Program-made: the position numbers and the translations under genes
Part shown: positions 37,945-47,895 of the stretch, piece by piece
Layout: each line of letters starts with the position of its first letter
How positions within the stretch are numbered: position 1 is the stretch's first letter
Source of the DNA: Variovorax sp. J2L1-78
Lineage (GTDB): Bacteria > Pseudomonadota > Gammaproteobacteria > Burkholderiales > Burkholderiaceae_C
DNA: 64,000 nt
Assembly (NCBI RefSeq): GCF_030317205.1
Contig: NZ_JASZYB010000004.1
Span: 124,001 to 188,000, forward strand
Direction of reading: 5' to 3'
The notes under the pieces: generated by a model
Seen by the model: the letters and a program-made list of their open reading frames with translations, nothing else
What the model was told of the DNA's origin: nothing
Databases searched by the model: none

Positions 37945-38670
37945 TCAGCAGCCCAGCCGGTCGGCCAGCACCCCGATGTCGGCGACGTGCAGCTCGTTGC
38001 CGGCTTGTGGCGACACATCCTTCGGCTGCGCCGCACCGAACTCGTTCGGACGCTCGATGTAGGCCGTGCGCAGCCCGCAGGCACGCGCCGCGGCCAGGTC
38101 GTCATGGTGCGCGGCCGCCAGCATCACCTGCCGCGGCGCGATGTCGAACACGCCGGCCACGCCCAGGTAGGTGCGCGGGTCCGGCTTGTAGGCCTTGAAG
38201 ACCTCGGCGGAGAGCACGCAGTCCCAGGGCAGGCCGGCATGCTTCGCCATCTCGGTCAAGAGACCGATGTTGCCGTTGGACAGCGTGCACACGATGTATT
38301 TCGACTTCAGCCGCGCGAGGCCGGCCACCGCGTCGGGCCAGGCCGGCAGGCGGTGCCAGGCGCGGTTGAGTTCGCGCTTGTGCGCCGCATCGAGCCGCGT
38401 CACGCCGAGATCGCGCAGCACGTTCTCGAGGATGCTCAGGTGCAGTTCGTCGAGCAGCGTGAAGCCGCCCTCGCCCGCCGCGATCCGTTCCATCACGCCC
38501 CGCATCGCGGGCTGGTAACCGGCGCGCCAGGCCAGCGCGAAGGCGCCGCCGTCGACACCGGGCAGCAGGCGCTCGACCTCGGCCGCAATGCCGCCGTGCC
38601 AGTCGACCACGGTGCCGAACACGTCGAAGGCGATGACCTTCAGGTCGTCGACGTCGGGCTGCGCCTGCAT
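37945..38670 (-). CDS. Haloacid dehalogenase, type II-like
   Basis: 241 residues of the HAD superfamily. The nucleophile Asp16 is in VIAFDVFGTVVDWHGG; motif II is CTLSNGNIGLL; the motif III lysine is in FKAYKPDPRTYLGV; motif IV is VMLAAHHDDLAAARACGLRTAYIERPNEFG. The DVFGTVVDW and SNGN strings are those of (S)-2-haloacid dehalogenases, but many relatives are phosphatases. It starts five bases after the eda stop, so it is probably the last gene of the gluconate operon. Confidence 0.85.
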   Translation of the reverse strand: MQAQPDVDDLKVIAFDVFGTVVDWHGGIAAEVERLLPGVDGGAFALAWRAGYQPAMRGVMERIAAGEGGFTLLDELHLSILENVLRDLGVTRLDAAHKRELNRAWHRLPAWPDAVAGLARLKSKYIVCTLSNGNIGLLTEMAKHAGLPWDCVLSAEVFKAYKPDPRTYLGVAGVFDIAPRQVMLAAAHHDDLAAARACGLRTAYIERPNEFGAAQPKDVSPQAGNELHVADIGVLADRLGC

Positions 38671-38675
38671 GGCGT

Positions 38676-39310
38676 TCAGCGCGCCAGTTGCGTGGCTTCG
38701 CGCGCCAGTTGTTCGATGCGCGCCCAATCGCCCTGCTGGATGGCGTCGGTCGGCACGATCCACGAGCCGCCCACGCAGGCCACGTTCGACAGCGCGAGGA
38801 ACTCCGCCGCGTTGCCCGCGTGGATGCCGCCCGTCGGGCAGAAGGTCACGTCGCCGAACGGCCCTTGCCAGGCCTTGAGCATCGGCAGGCCGCCGGCCTG
38901 CATCGCGGGGAAGAACTTGAGCTGCTGGTAGCCGTCCTCCTGCGCCATCATGATTTCGCTGCCGGTCGCCACGCCGGGCAACAGCGGCAGGCCGAGGTCA
39001 CGGCAGGCCTTGCCGACCGCGGACGTGTAGCCGGGGCTCACGCCGAACTTCGCACCCGCCAGCACCGAGGCCTGCGCGTCGGACGCGCTGCGGATGGTGC
39101 CGGCGCCGGCCACGGCCTCGGGCACGTCGCGGGCGATGGCCTCGATGCACTGCAGCGCCTGCGGCGTGCGCAGCGTGACTTCGAGCATGCGGATGCCGCC
39201 GGCCACCAGCGCGCGCGCCAGCGGCACGGCATGCGCCACGTCGTGCAGCACGATCACCGGGATCACCGGCGCATCGCGCATCACGTCGAGCGCGGTCAAT
39301 TTGTCGGGGT

Positions 39311-39320
<10 letters not shown>
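38676..39320 (-). CDS. eda: 2-dehydro-3-deoxyphosphogluconate (KDPG) aldolase
   Basis: 214 residues, Entner-Doudoroff aldolase giving pyruvate and glyceraldehyde 3-phosphate. Glu47 (RMLEVTLRTP) and Schiff-base Lys135 (QQLKFFPAMQAGG) correspond to Glu45 and Lys133 of E. coli Eda. The phosphate site is FCPTGGIHAGNAAEFLALSNVACVGGSWIVP. The ATG at 39320 overlaps the edd stop by 10 bases. Confidence 0.96.
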
Positions 39321-41149
<1,829 letters not shown>

Positions 41150-41217
41150 GCTGGGGCTGTGGGTGCGCCGGCTGGCTGGGGCTTCATGGTAAACCCTGGA
41201 CCCGCCGCGCCGTGCAG

Positions 41218-41243
41218 GCGAAGGGCGCGCGGCGCCCCTTCGC
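41218..41243 (-). other. Hairpin between dctP and edd
   Basis: GCGAAGGG and CCCTTCGC form an 8-bp stem around a GC-rich loop, starting 16 bases after the dctP stop, without a T run. Such hairpins after TRAP receptor genes may protect the receptor mRNA and lower expression of the genes behind it. Confidence 0.55.
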
Positions 41244-41258
41244 ACTGCGGGATGGAAA

Positions 41259-42266
41259 TTACTTGCCGCGGGTCTGCGCCACGGCCGCGTTGACCGCGTC
41301 CCAGGTCTCCTGACCCACGGACTTCGCGATCCCGACGTTCACGCTGACGAGCTTCTCGCGCATGCGGTTGGCCTCGGACGCCGGCAGTTCATTCACCTGC
41401 ATGCCCTTGCCCTTGAGCTCGGCCAGCGCCTTGGCGGCTTCCTCGCGCGTGTCCTTGCGCTCGAAGTCGCGGCTCTTCACGGCGGCGTCCTGCAGGACCT
41501 TCTTCTCGGCCGGGCTCAGCGTGTCCCACCACTTCTTGCTCACCGTGACGATCCAGGGGCTGTAGACGTGGTTGGTCACCGTCAGGTACTTCTGCACCTC
41601 GTAGAACTTGCTCGATACCACGGTGTTGAACGGGTTCTCCTGGCCATCCACGGCGCGCGTTTCCAGCGCGGTGAACAGTTCGGAGAAAGGCAGCGGCACC
41701 GCGTTGGCACCGAGCGCCTTGAAGCTGTCGAGGAACACGTTGTTCTGCATCACGCGCAGCTTGATGTCGTTCATGTCCTCCAGCTTGTTGACCGGGCGCT
41801 TGCTGTTGGTAAGGTTGCGAAAGCCGTTCTCCCAGTACACCAGACCGACCATGCCCTTGGGCTCCAGCTTGGCCTTGACCTTCTCGCCCACCGGGCCGTC
41901 GAGCACGGCGTCGGCTTCCTTCACATTGGCAAAGAGGAAGGGCGTGTCCCACACCGCCATCTCGGGCACGATGCCCACCAGCGTGGCGGTCGAGCCGACC
42001 ATCATCTCCTGCGCGCCGCCGATGAGCGCCTGCTGCATCTGGGTGTCGGAACCGAGCGACGCATTGCCGATGCCGCGGATCTTCATCTTGCCGCCGGTGG
42101 CCTTCTCCACCGCCTCGGCGAAGACCCGCACGGCGCGGCCCTGGTTGGAGTTGTCCACCAGGCCATAGCCGAAGCGCACGATGCGCGGCTTGAAGTCCTG
42201 GGCCTGGACGGCGCCTGCGGCGGCGAGTGCGGCCACCAGGCCGGCGAGAGCGAAACGAATGCGCAT
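41259..42266 (-). CDS. dctP: TRAP transporter solute receptor, DctP type
   Basis: 335 residues. Signal peptide MRIRFALAGLVAALAAAGAVQAQ, then the DctP fold: VRFGYGLVDNSNQGRAVRVFAEAVEKATGGKMKIRGIGNASLGSDTQMQQALIGGAQEMM, with the ligand-contact arginine region LRVMQNNVFLDSFKALGANAVPLPFSELFTALETRAVDGQENP. Together with dctQ, dctM and gntK it most likely binds D-gluconate or a related sugar acid (inference from context). Confidence 0.92.
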   Translation of the reverse strand: MRIRFALAGLVAALAAAGAVQAQDFKPRIVRFGYGLVDNSNQGRAVRVFAEAVEKATGGKMKIRGIGNASLGSDTQMQQALIGGAQEMMVGSTATLVGIVPEMAVWDTPFLFANVKEADAVLDGPVGEKVKAKLEPKGMVGLVYWENGFRNLTNSKRPVNKLEDMNDIKLRVMQNNVFLDSFKALGANAVPLPFSELFTALETRAVDGQENPFNTVVSSKFYEVQKYLTVTNHVYSPWIVTVSKKWWDTLSPAEKKVLQDAAVKSRDFERKDTREEAAKALAELKGKGMQVNELPASEANRMREKLVSVNVGIAKSVGQETWDAVNAAVAQTRGK

Positions 42267-42330
42267 GGGAAGTCTCCTGTTGTGGAAAGGATGGCAGAAA
42301 GAAAAGGAAAAGGGTTCGGCGCGCCGGCGC

Positions 42331-43611
42331 TCAATGCATCCAGGCCAGCGGCGCGGTGATGAGCGACGGGAACAGCACGAACAGCACGGCCAGCAGCACG
42401 TACATGAGCAGGAAGGGCGTGGTGCCCTTGATCACGGTTTCCATGCGCAGATTGCCGACACCGGCCACCACGTTCTGCACGGTGCCGACCGGCGGCGTGA
42501 TCAGGCCGATGCAGCCCACGTAGATGAACATGAAACCGAAGTACACCGGATCGATGCCGGCCTTGACGGCCAGCGGCGCGCACACGGGGCCGAAGATCAG
42601 GATGGTGGGCGTCAGGTCCATCGCGGTGCCGACCACCAGCAGGAACAGCATCATCAGCGCCATGAACACGATGGGGTTGCCCATCACGCCCGAGAAACTG
42701 TCGGCCAGCATGTTGGGCAGGTCGGCCAGCGTGATCATGTAGGCCGTCACGGTGGCCGCGCCGCACAGGAACATCACCACCGCCGTGGTCTTGCCCGCGG
42801 CCAGGAACACCTCGTAGAGCCGGGCCCAGGTCATTTCGCGGTAGACGAACATCGAGACGATAAGCGCGTAGACCGCGGCCACCACCGCCGCTTCGGTCGG
42901 CGTGAAGATGCCGCCCTTGAGGCCGCCCAGGATGATGACCGGCATCATCATGGCCCAGAAGCTGTGCAGCAGCGCCTTCATCCGCGCGCCCCACGCCACG
43001 CGCGGCATGGCTGGCAAGCGATGCTTGCGGGCGATCCACCACCAGGCGCCGATCAGGAACACGCCCATCATCAGGCCGGGGAACACGCCGGCGAGGAACA
43101 GCTTGCTGATCGACGTGTTGGTCGTCACGCCGTAGATCACGAAAGGCATCGACGGCGGGATGATCGGCGCGATGATCCCCCCCGACGCGAGCAGGCCCGC
43201 GCTGTAGCCGGGCGGGTACTTCTGCTCACGCATCATCGGCAGCAGGATGGTGGCGAGCGCGGCGGTGTCGGCGATGGCCGAGCCGCTCATCGACGCCAGC
43301 AGCACCGCGGCGCCGATGGCCACGAAGCCCAGGCCGCCGGGGATGTGCCCCACGAACGCACGGGCCAGGTCGATGATGCGGCGCGACAGGCCGCCCGCGT
43401 TCATCAGCTCGCCGGCCAGGATGAAGAAGGGCACGGCCAGCAGCGGGAAGTTGTCGAAGCCGGCCTGCAGGTTCTGCGCGAGCAGCTGCGCGTCGAAGAA
43501 GTCCAGGTGCCACATGAGCGCGACACCGGTCAGCACCAGCGCATGGGCGATCGGCATGCCGATCACCATGCCGCCGATGAGCACGATCAGGAAGATGGCG
43601 GTGACGATCAT
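42331..43611 (-). CDS. dctM: TRAP transporter large membrane subunit, DctM type
   Basis: 426 residues with about 12 helices of the ion-transporter-like DctM family: GMPIAHALVLTGVALMWH, NFPLLAVPFFILAGELMNAGGLSRRIIDLARAFVGHIPGGLGFVAIGAAVLLASMSGSAIADTAAL, GGIIAPIIPPSMPFVIYG and GLITPPVGTVQNVVAGVG. The ATG at 43611 is 10 bases after the dctQ stop. It uses a sodium gradient in known members. Confidence 0.93.
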   Translation of the reverse strand: MIVTAIFLIVLIGGMVIGMPIAHALVLTGVALMWHLDFFDAQLLAQNLQAGFDNFPLLAVPFFILAGELMNAGGLSRRIIDLARAFVGHIPGGLGFVAIGAAVLLASMSGSAIADTAALATILLPMMREQKYPPGYSAGLLASGGIIAPIIPPSMPFVIYGVTTNTSISKLFLAGVFPGLMMGVFLIGAWWWIARKHRLPAMPRVAWGARMKALLHSFWAMMMPVIILGGLKGGIFTPTEAAVVAAVYALIVSMFVYREMTWARLYEVFLAAGKTTAVVMFLCGAATVTAYMITLADLPNMLADSFSGVMGNPIVFMALMMLFLLVVGTAMDLTPTILIFGPVCAPLAVKAGIDPVYFGFMFIYVGCIGLITPPVGTVQNVVAGVGNLRMETVIKGTTPFLLMYVLLAVLFVLFPSLITAPLAWMH

Positions 43612-43621
43612 GGCGCCGCCC

Positions 43622-44137
43622 TCACTCGATCTCGCCGGCGTCGCCGGACGTGGCCGGCGGCGCGCCGCGCACCAGGTCGAACACCAGCGCGACCAAGAGG
43701 CCGACCGCCAGCACCAGCGTGGCGGCCGCACCGATCGCCAGCGGATAGCCCAGCACGGTGCTGTAGCTCTCCATGCCGGCGATCACCTGGCCCCAGGCGC
43801 CCTTGAGCAGCAGCACCATGCACAGCGCGACCAGTGCCTGGCTCACCCAGAACAGGCCCTTGCGCGACCCGCCCTTCAGGCGCGAGGTCAGCATGTCGAA
43901 GCCCAGGTGCTTGCCCTCGAAGGCGGCCACGATGGTGCCGACAGCCACCAGCCAGACGAAGAGCAGGCGCGAGATTTCCTCGTACGAGACGATGCTGGTG
44001 GCGAACACGTAGCGCAGCACGACGTTGACGAAGACGGCGATGACCATGCCGGCCAGCGCCACGACCATGAAGAGTTCGGCCAGGCGGTGCAGCGCCGGCT
44101 TTCGGGGCGCCGGCGTGGTGGAAGGGGGATGACTCAT
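43622..44137 (-). CDS. dctQ: TRAP transporter small membrane subunit, DctQ type
   Basis: 171 residues with four predicted helices (LAELFMVVALAGMVIAVFVNVVLRYVF, LLFVWLVAVGTIVAAFEGKHLGFDML, LFWVSQALVALCMVLLLKGAW, IGAAATLVLAVGLLVALVFDLV). The FVNVVLRYVF...EEISRLLFVWL pattern is diagnostic of DctQ. Its ATG overlaps the gntK stop (ATGA). Confidence 0.92.
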   Translation of the reverse strand: MSHPPSTTPAPRKPALHRLAELFMVVALAGMVIAVFVNVVLRYVFATSIVSYEEISRLLFVWLVAVGTIVAAFEGKHLGFDMLTSRLKGGSRKGLFWVSQALVALCMVLLLKGAWGQVIAGMESYSTVLGYPLAIGAAATLVLAVGLLVALVFDLVRGAPPATSGDAGEIE

Positions 44138-44721
44138 GCGATGTCTCCGGGCGACGTGTCGCGCCCTGTGGTGGGATGGGGAGGTGCGGTCGCGGCCTGC
44201 GTCGGTGCGGCCCAGGCGACCACCGCGGCGACCAGGTCCGCCATGGGCTGCGTGGCGTCCAGCACCAGCACGCCCGGCTCGCCCACGGGCGATTCGAGCG
44301 TGGCGAACTGGTTCGACACCAGCGCCGGCGAGAAGAAATGACCGGCCCGCGACTGCACCCGGGCCAGCGCCGCGTCGTAGTCGAGGGCCAGGAAGACGAA
44401 GCCCAGGTGCGGCGTGGCCTCACGCAGCCGGTCGCGGTAACGGCGGCGCAGCGCGGAACAGGTCAGCACCCGGCCGGCGCCCTCGGACGGCGACGCCAGC
44501 AGGCCGGCCAGTCGGTCCAGCCAGCCGGCGCGGTCGGCATCGGTCAGCGGTGTGCCCGCGCGCATCTTGGCGACGCTCTCGGGCGCGTGGTACGTGTCGC
44601 CCTCGTGCAGCGTCCAGCCCAGGGCGTCCGCACAGGCCGCACCGACGCTGGACTTGCCGCAGCCGGAGACGCCCATGACCACGATGGCTTGGGGTTCGAA
44701 GGATGAGATAGCGCTGTCCAT
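44134..44721 (-). CDS. gntK: Gluconokinase, GntK type
   Basis: 195 residues. Phosphorylates D-gluconate to 6-phosphogluconate, the Edd substrate. The P loop is GVSGCGKS at 17-24, with GDTYHAPESVAKMRAGTPLTDADRAGWL, LTCSALRRRYRDRLRE and FFSPALVSNQFATLE, all conserved in GntK. The first codons, ATGGACAGCGCTATC, are themselves a near-copy of the operator at 44852, and a terminator-like hairpin ends nine bases upstream of the ATG. No normal ribosome site is seen before this start. The C-terminal tail (TQAATAPPHPTTGRDTSPGDIA) is extra. Confidence 0.92.
   Translation of the reverse strand: MDSAISSFEPQAIVVMGVSGCGKSSVGAACADALGWTLHEGDTYHAPESVAKMRAGTPLTDADRAGWLDRLAGLLASPSEGAGRVLTCSALRRRYRDRLREATPHLGFVFLALDYDAALARVQSRAGHFFSPALVSNQFATLESPVGEPGVLVLDATQPMADLVAAVVAWAAPTQAATAPPHPTTGRDTSPGDIA
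44706..44719. promoter_or_regulatory. Second operator copy, inside the gntK start
   Basis: AGATAGCGCTGTCC matches the perfect palindrome at 44852-44865 at 12 of 14 positions. It covers the first codons of gntK. Two sites about 146 bases apart could allow looping by a LacI-type tetramer. Confidence 0.6.
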
Positions 44722-44729
44722 TGAGAATC

Positions 44730-44756
44730 AAAAAAAGCCCGGTCGAAAGGCCGGGC
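44730..44756 (-). terminator. Terminator-like hairpin in the gntK leader
   Basis: On the minus strand GCCCGG, an eight-base loop and CCGGGC are followed by seven T, ending eight bases before the gntK ATG. No minus-strand gene precedes it, because the upstream neighbour is the divergent regulator, so it lies in the gntK leader. Confidence 0.65.
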
Positions 44757-44849
44757 CATGGCCGCCATTGTCTTCAAAAAAAGGAGTCTCACAGGGAAGC
44801 GCTCGCTGACTCGACGTGTACACGGCGCGTTCTACTTGTTAACCCTGTG

Positions 44850-45932
44850 ATGGATAGCGCTATCCTAGAGAACAATGGGCGCTCCTTTCATCCGGATTTA
44901 CCCTTGACCGACGCGACCCGCCGCCCTCGCCGCTCCAGTGGCCGCATCACGCTCGACGACGTGGCACGCGCAGCGTCTGTCAGCCCGATCACCGTGTCGC
45001 GGGCGCTGCGCGGCGAACGCAGCGTCGACCCGGCGCTGACCGCACGGGTGCGGGAGGCGGCCGGGCGCCTGGGCTACGTGCCCGACCCCGCCGCGCGCGC
45101 CCTGGCGTCGCAGCGCAGCAGCCAGGTCCTGGTGCTGGTGCCGATGCTGTCCAACACCCTGTTCGTGGATCTGCTGGAGGCGGTGCACCGCACCCTGTTC
45201 CCCGAGGGCTACCAGCCCTTCATCGGCGTGACGCACTACGACAGCGCCGAAGAAGAACTGCTGCTGCACACCTACCTGCCCCACCGTCCGGCCGGCCTGC
45301 TGGTGACCGGCTTCGACCGCAGCGAAACGGCGCGCCAGCTCATCGTGCGCAGCGGCGTGCCCTGCGTGCATCTGATGGAAACCAGCACCGCGCCCGGCGT
45401 CGCGTGCGTGGGGTTTTCGCAGGTGGACGCGGGCGCCGCCATCACGCGCCACCTGCTGGCGCGCGGGCGCCGCCGCATCGCCTTCTGCGGCGCCCAGCTC
45501 GACCCGCGCGTGATGCAACGCGCCGAAGGCTACCGCCGCGCCCTGCGCGAGGCGGGCCTCTACGACCCGCGGCTGGAAATGCTCAGCCCCGAGCGGTCGT
45601 CGATCGCCCTGGGGGCGCGCCTGTTCGAGGAGATGCTGCAGCGCATGCCGGACATCGACGCGATCTTCTTCTGCAACGACGACATCGCCCAGGGCGGGCT
45701 GCTGGCCGCCAACCGCCTGCAGGTGGCGGTGCCGGGCCGCATCGCCATCGCCGGCTTCAACGACCTGGCGGGCAGCGACCAGATGGTGCCGCCGCTCACC
45801 ACCGTGCGGACACCGCGCAGCGAAGTGGGCCGGGCCGGCGCCGAGATGCTGCTGGGCATGATGCGCGGCACGCTGCCGCTGCCCGGCTGCGTCGAACTGG
45901 ACTACGAGCTGGTCGTGCGCGGCAGCAGCTGA
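44850..45932 (+). CDS. LacI-family repressor (GntR-type)
   Basis: 360 residues. The LacI helix-turn-helix is ITLDDVARAASVSPITVSRALRGERSVDPALTARVREAAGRLGYVPDPAARALASQ, followed by a periplasmic-binding-like effector domain (VLVLVPMLSNTLFVDLLEAVHRTLFPEGYQPFIG, PDIDAIFFCNDDIAQGGLLAANRLQ, IAGFNDLAGSDQMVPPLTTVRTP). ATG at 44850 overlaps the palindrome; a TTG at 44904 (LTDATRRPRR) is an alternative start directly before the domain. It is divergent from gntK, so it probably represses the gluconate operon and itself. Confidence 0.92.
   Translation: MDSAILENNGRSFHPDLPLTDATRRPRRSSGRITLDDVARAASVSPITVSRALRGERSVDPALTARVREAAGRLGYVPDPAARALASQRSSQVLVLVPMLSNTLFVDLLEAVHRTLFPEGYQPFIGVTHYDSAEEELLLHTYLPHRPAGLLVTGFDRSETARQLIVRSGVPCVHLMETSTAPGVACVGFSQVDAGAAITRHLLARGRRRIAFCGAQLDPRVMQRAEGYRRALREAGLYDPRLEMLSPERSSIALGARLFEEMLQRMPDIDAIFFCNDDIAQGGLLAANRLQVAVPGRIAIAGFNDLAGSDQMVPPLTTVRTPRSEVGRAGAEMLLGMMRGTLPLPGCVELDYELVVRGSS
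44852..44865. promoter_or_regulatory. Perfect palindromic operator of the LacI-type regulator
   Basis: GGATAGCGCTATCC is a perfect 14-base palindrome with the central CG typical of LacI-family operators. It overlaps the first codons of the regulator gene. A further inverted repeat, TCACAGGG (44789-44796) with CCCTGTGA (44843-44850), brackets the space between the two genes. Confidence 0.7.
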
Positions 45933-45942
45933 GGCCGGGCAC

Positions 45943-45966
45943 AAAAAAGCCTGGTCGAGACCAGGC
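45943..45966 (-). terminator. Intrinsic terminator after the OmpA-domain gene
   Basis: A perfect GCCTGGTC/GACCAGGC stem with a two-base gap is followed by six T on the minus strand, 26 bases past the stop at 45992. It also lies just after the convergent regulator gene and may serve it in part. Confidence 0.82.
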
Positions 45967-45991
45967 GGGTGGCTGACGTGCGCGCGGCCGG

Positions 45992-46558
45992 TCAGTCCAG
46001 CAGTTTGACCTCGACGCGGCGCGCCTGGGCGTTGTTGCCCGAGCCGGTGCTGACAGCCGGCTTCAGCAGATCGACCTTCTCGGCAGCGACGCCCAGGCCC
46101 ACCAGCACGTCGCGCACCGTCTGTGCACGCAGCTTGGCCAGTTCCTCGTTGATCTTCGGATCGCCCGTGGTGTCGTGGAAGCCCGAGATGACCGCCTTGC
46201 GGCCGCCCTGGATGCCCTGGATCACCGTGGCCAGCGCTTCGGCCGCGCCTGGCGCGAGGTCGGCGCTGCCAGTAGCGAAGTAGAAATTCACCACGCCGCC
46301 CACCACCTGGATGCTTGCGCCTTCGGGCACCACCACCGTCACGATTTCGGTCGTCACCGTGCTGCCCGGTCCAGGCAGCGGGGCTTCGGCCGGCTCGACC
46401 TGCGTGACGGGCAGGCCGCTGTCCTGCACGGTGGCGCCGCCCATGCCGTAGTTGAACGTCGCGAAGCCCACCACGGTGAAGACCACCAGCGCGATCAGGG
46501 CGAAGAGGAATCCGAGGGCAAAGCGCTGCTGGCTGTCTTCGTCGTTGCTGGATGACAT
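45992..46558 (-). CDS. OmpA-domain membrane-anchored protein
   Basis: 188 residues. An N-terminal membrane helix (residues 13-36, ALGFLFALIALVVFTVVGFATFNYG) without a clear cleavage site anchors it in the inner membrane. The OmpA-like peptidoglycan-binding domain follows at about 85-187: VVNFYFATGSADLAPGAAEALATVIQGIQGGRKAVISGFHDTTGDPKINEELAKLRAQTVRDVLVGLGV...NNAQARRVEVKL. This resembles the wall-binding half of a stator or Pal-like protein, but no partner is adjacent. Confidence 0.88.
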   Translation of the reverse strand: MSSSNDEDSQQRFALGFLFALIALVVFTVVGFATFNYGMGGATVQDSGLPVTQVEPAEAPLPGPGSTVTTEIVTVVVPEGASIQVVGGVVNFYFATGSADLAPGAAEALATVIQGIQGGRKAVISGFHDTTGDPKINEELAKLRAQTVRDVLVGLGVAAEKVDLLKPAVSTGSGNNAQARRVEVKLLD

Positions 46559-46600
46559 GCGGTGTTCTCCGAAGGAAAGGGGACGGTAAATAATGGGCGG

Positions 46601-47362
46601 GTGATCCATGACCGCGAAATTGTAGGTGCCCCGGCCGATGCGGCCTGCGGCGACCCTGGCCCTGTCGGCCCCATCGGCCTTGATCCGCTGCCGCGCCCGC
46701 TGCGCGATCCGCAGCCGATGCTCGAACGCACCATCACCGACTGGGGCGGCCACGACGACCTCTGGCTGTTCGGCTATGGCTCGCTCATCTGGCGGCCCGA
46801 CTTCGACTTCGTCGAACGCCGCGCAGCCAAGGTGCACGGCTGGCACCGGGCGCTCAAGATGTGGAGCCGCGTGAACCGCGGCACGGTGCAGAACCCGGGG
46901 TTGGTCTTCGGGCTGCTGTCGGGCGGCAGCTGCCAGGGGATGGTGTTCCGCATCCCTGCGGCCGACGGCCTCGAGACGCTGGGCCGGCTGTGGCTGCGCG
47001 AGATGCCCACCGGCGTCTACGACCCGCGCTGGCTCGACTGCGTCACGCCCGGCGGCCGGGTGCGGGCGCTGGCCTTCACGCTGTCGCGGCGCAGCCCGAA
47101 CTTCACCGGCGAACTGAGCGACGCGCGCTACCGACAGATCTTCCAGACGGCCACCGGCCGCTACGGCACCTCGCTGGACTACGCACGCCAGACATGGCTC
47201 GAACTGCAGCGCCACGCCATCCACGACCGGGCGTTGGCCCGACTTGTGCAGCTCGCAGAATCCGAGCTGTCGGCATCGGCCGATTGCGGCGCACCGTCGG
47301 CACCGCTATACCCGGACACCGCCGCATCCGCAGCGCCCGACCACTTCCAGGAGAAACTATGA
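46601..47362 (+). CDS. chaC: Glutathione-specific gamma-glutamylcyclotransferase, ChaC type
   Basis: About 253 residues. The cyclotransferase signature LWLFGYGSLIWRPDFDFVERRAAKVHGWHRALKMWS, the LFGLLSGGSCQGMVFRI strand and LWLREMPTGVYDPRWLDC identify ChaC, which degrades glutathione to 5-oxoproline and Cys-Gly. The start is uncertain: GTG at 46601 is listed, GTG at 46562 and ATG at 46718 (MLERTITDWGG) are in frame, and none has a clear ribosome site. The stop overlaps the sodC ATG. Confidence 0.87.
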   Translation: MIHDREIVGAPADAACGDPGPVGPIGLDPLPRPLRDPQPMLERTITDWGGHDDLWLFGYGSLIWRPDFDFVERRAAKVHGWHRALKMWSRVNRGTVQNPGLVFGLLSGGSCQGMVFRIPAADGLETLGRLWLREMPTGVYDPRWLDCVTPGGRVRALAFTLSRRSPNFTGELSDARYRQIFQTATGRYGTSLDYARQTWLELQRHAIHDRALARLVQLAESELSASADCGAPSAPLYPDTAASAAPDHFQEKL

Positions 47363-47895
47363 CCTCTCGCTTCCGTTCGATCGCCCTGGCCGCCGCGGCC
47401 GCGGGCCTGCTCGCAGGCTGCGCCTCGATGTCCGGCGGGCCCGGCGCCGTCGCCGACCTCGTGCCGACCGCGGCGATCACGCCGAACCCGACCGTGGGCA
47501 AGGTGACCTTCACGCCGCTCGAGCACGGCCTGCGCGTGGCCGGCGAGGTGCGCGGCCTGCCGCCGAACACCGAGCACGGCTTCCACATCCACGAGAAGGG
47601 CGACTGCGGCGACAACGGCAATGCGTCCGGGGGGCACTTCAACCCGGCCGGTGGCGTGCACGGCAAGTTCGCCGCCCCCGGCAGCCACGCGGGCGAGCTG
47701 CCCAGCCTGATGGCCGATGCGAGCGGCGTGGCGCGTTTCCGCGTCGATGTGCATTCGATCTCGCTGACCGACGGCGCCGCCAACAACGTGATCGGCCGCG
47801 CGCTGGTGGTGCACCGCGACCGCGACGACTTCACGACGCAGCCGGCCGGCAATTCCGGCCCGCGCATCGCCTGCGCGGTCATCGCGAAGGGCTAA
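47359..47895 (+). CDS. sodC: Cu/Zn superoxide dismutase lipoprotein
   Basis: 178 residues. Signal MTSRFRSIALAAAAAGLLAGCASM has lipobox LAGC, so it is membrane-tethered in the envelope. Copper and zinc ligands appear in GFHIHEKGDCGDNGNASGGHFNPAGGVHG and GRALVVHRDRDDF; the disulfide pair is Cys of KGDCG with Cys of RIACAVI. It shares an ATGA overlap with chaC. The 3' end overlaps the convergent nucleotidyltransferase gene by 17 bases. Confidence 0.95.
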   Translation: MTSRFRSIALAAAAAGLLAGCASMSGGPGAVADLVPTAAITPNPTVGKVTFTPLEHGLRVAGEVRGLPPNTEHGFHIHEKGDCGDNGNASGGHFNPAGGVHGKFAAPGSHAGELPSLMADASGVARFRVDVHSISLTDGAANNVIGRALVVHRDRDDFTTQPAGNSGPRIACAVIAKG

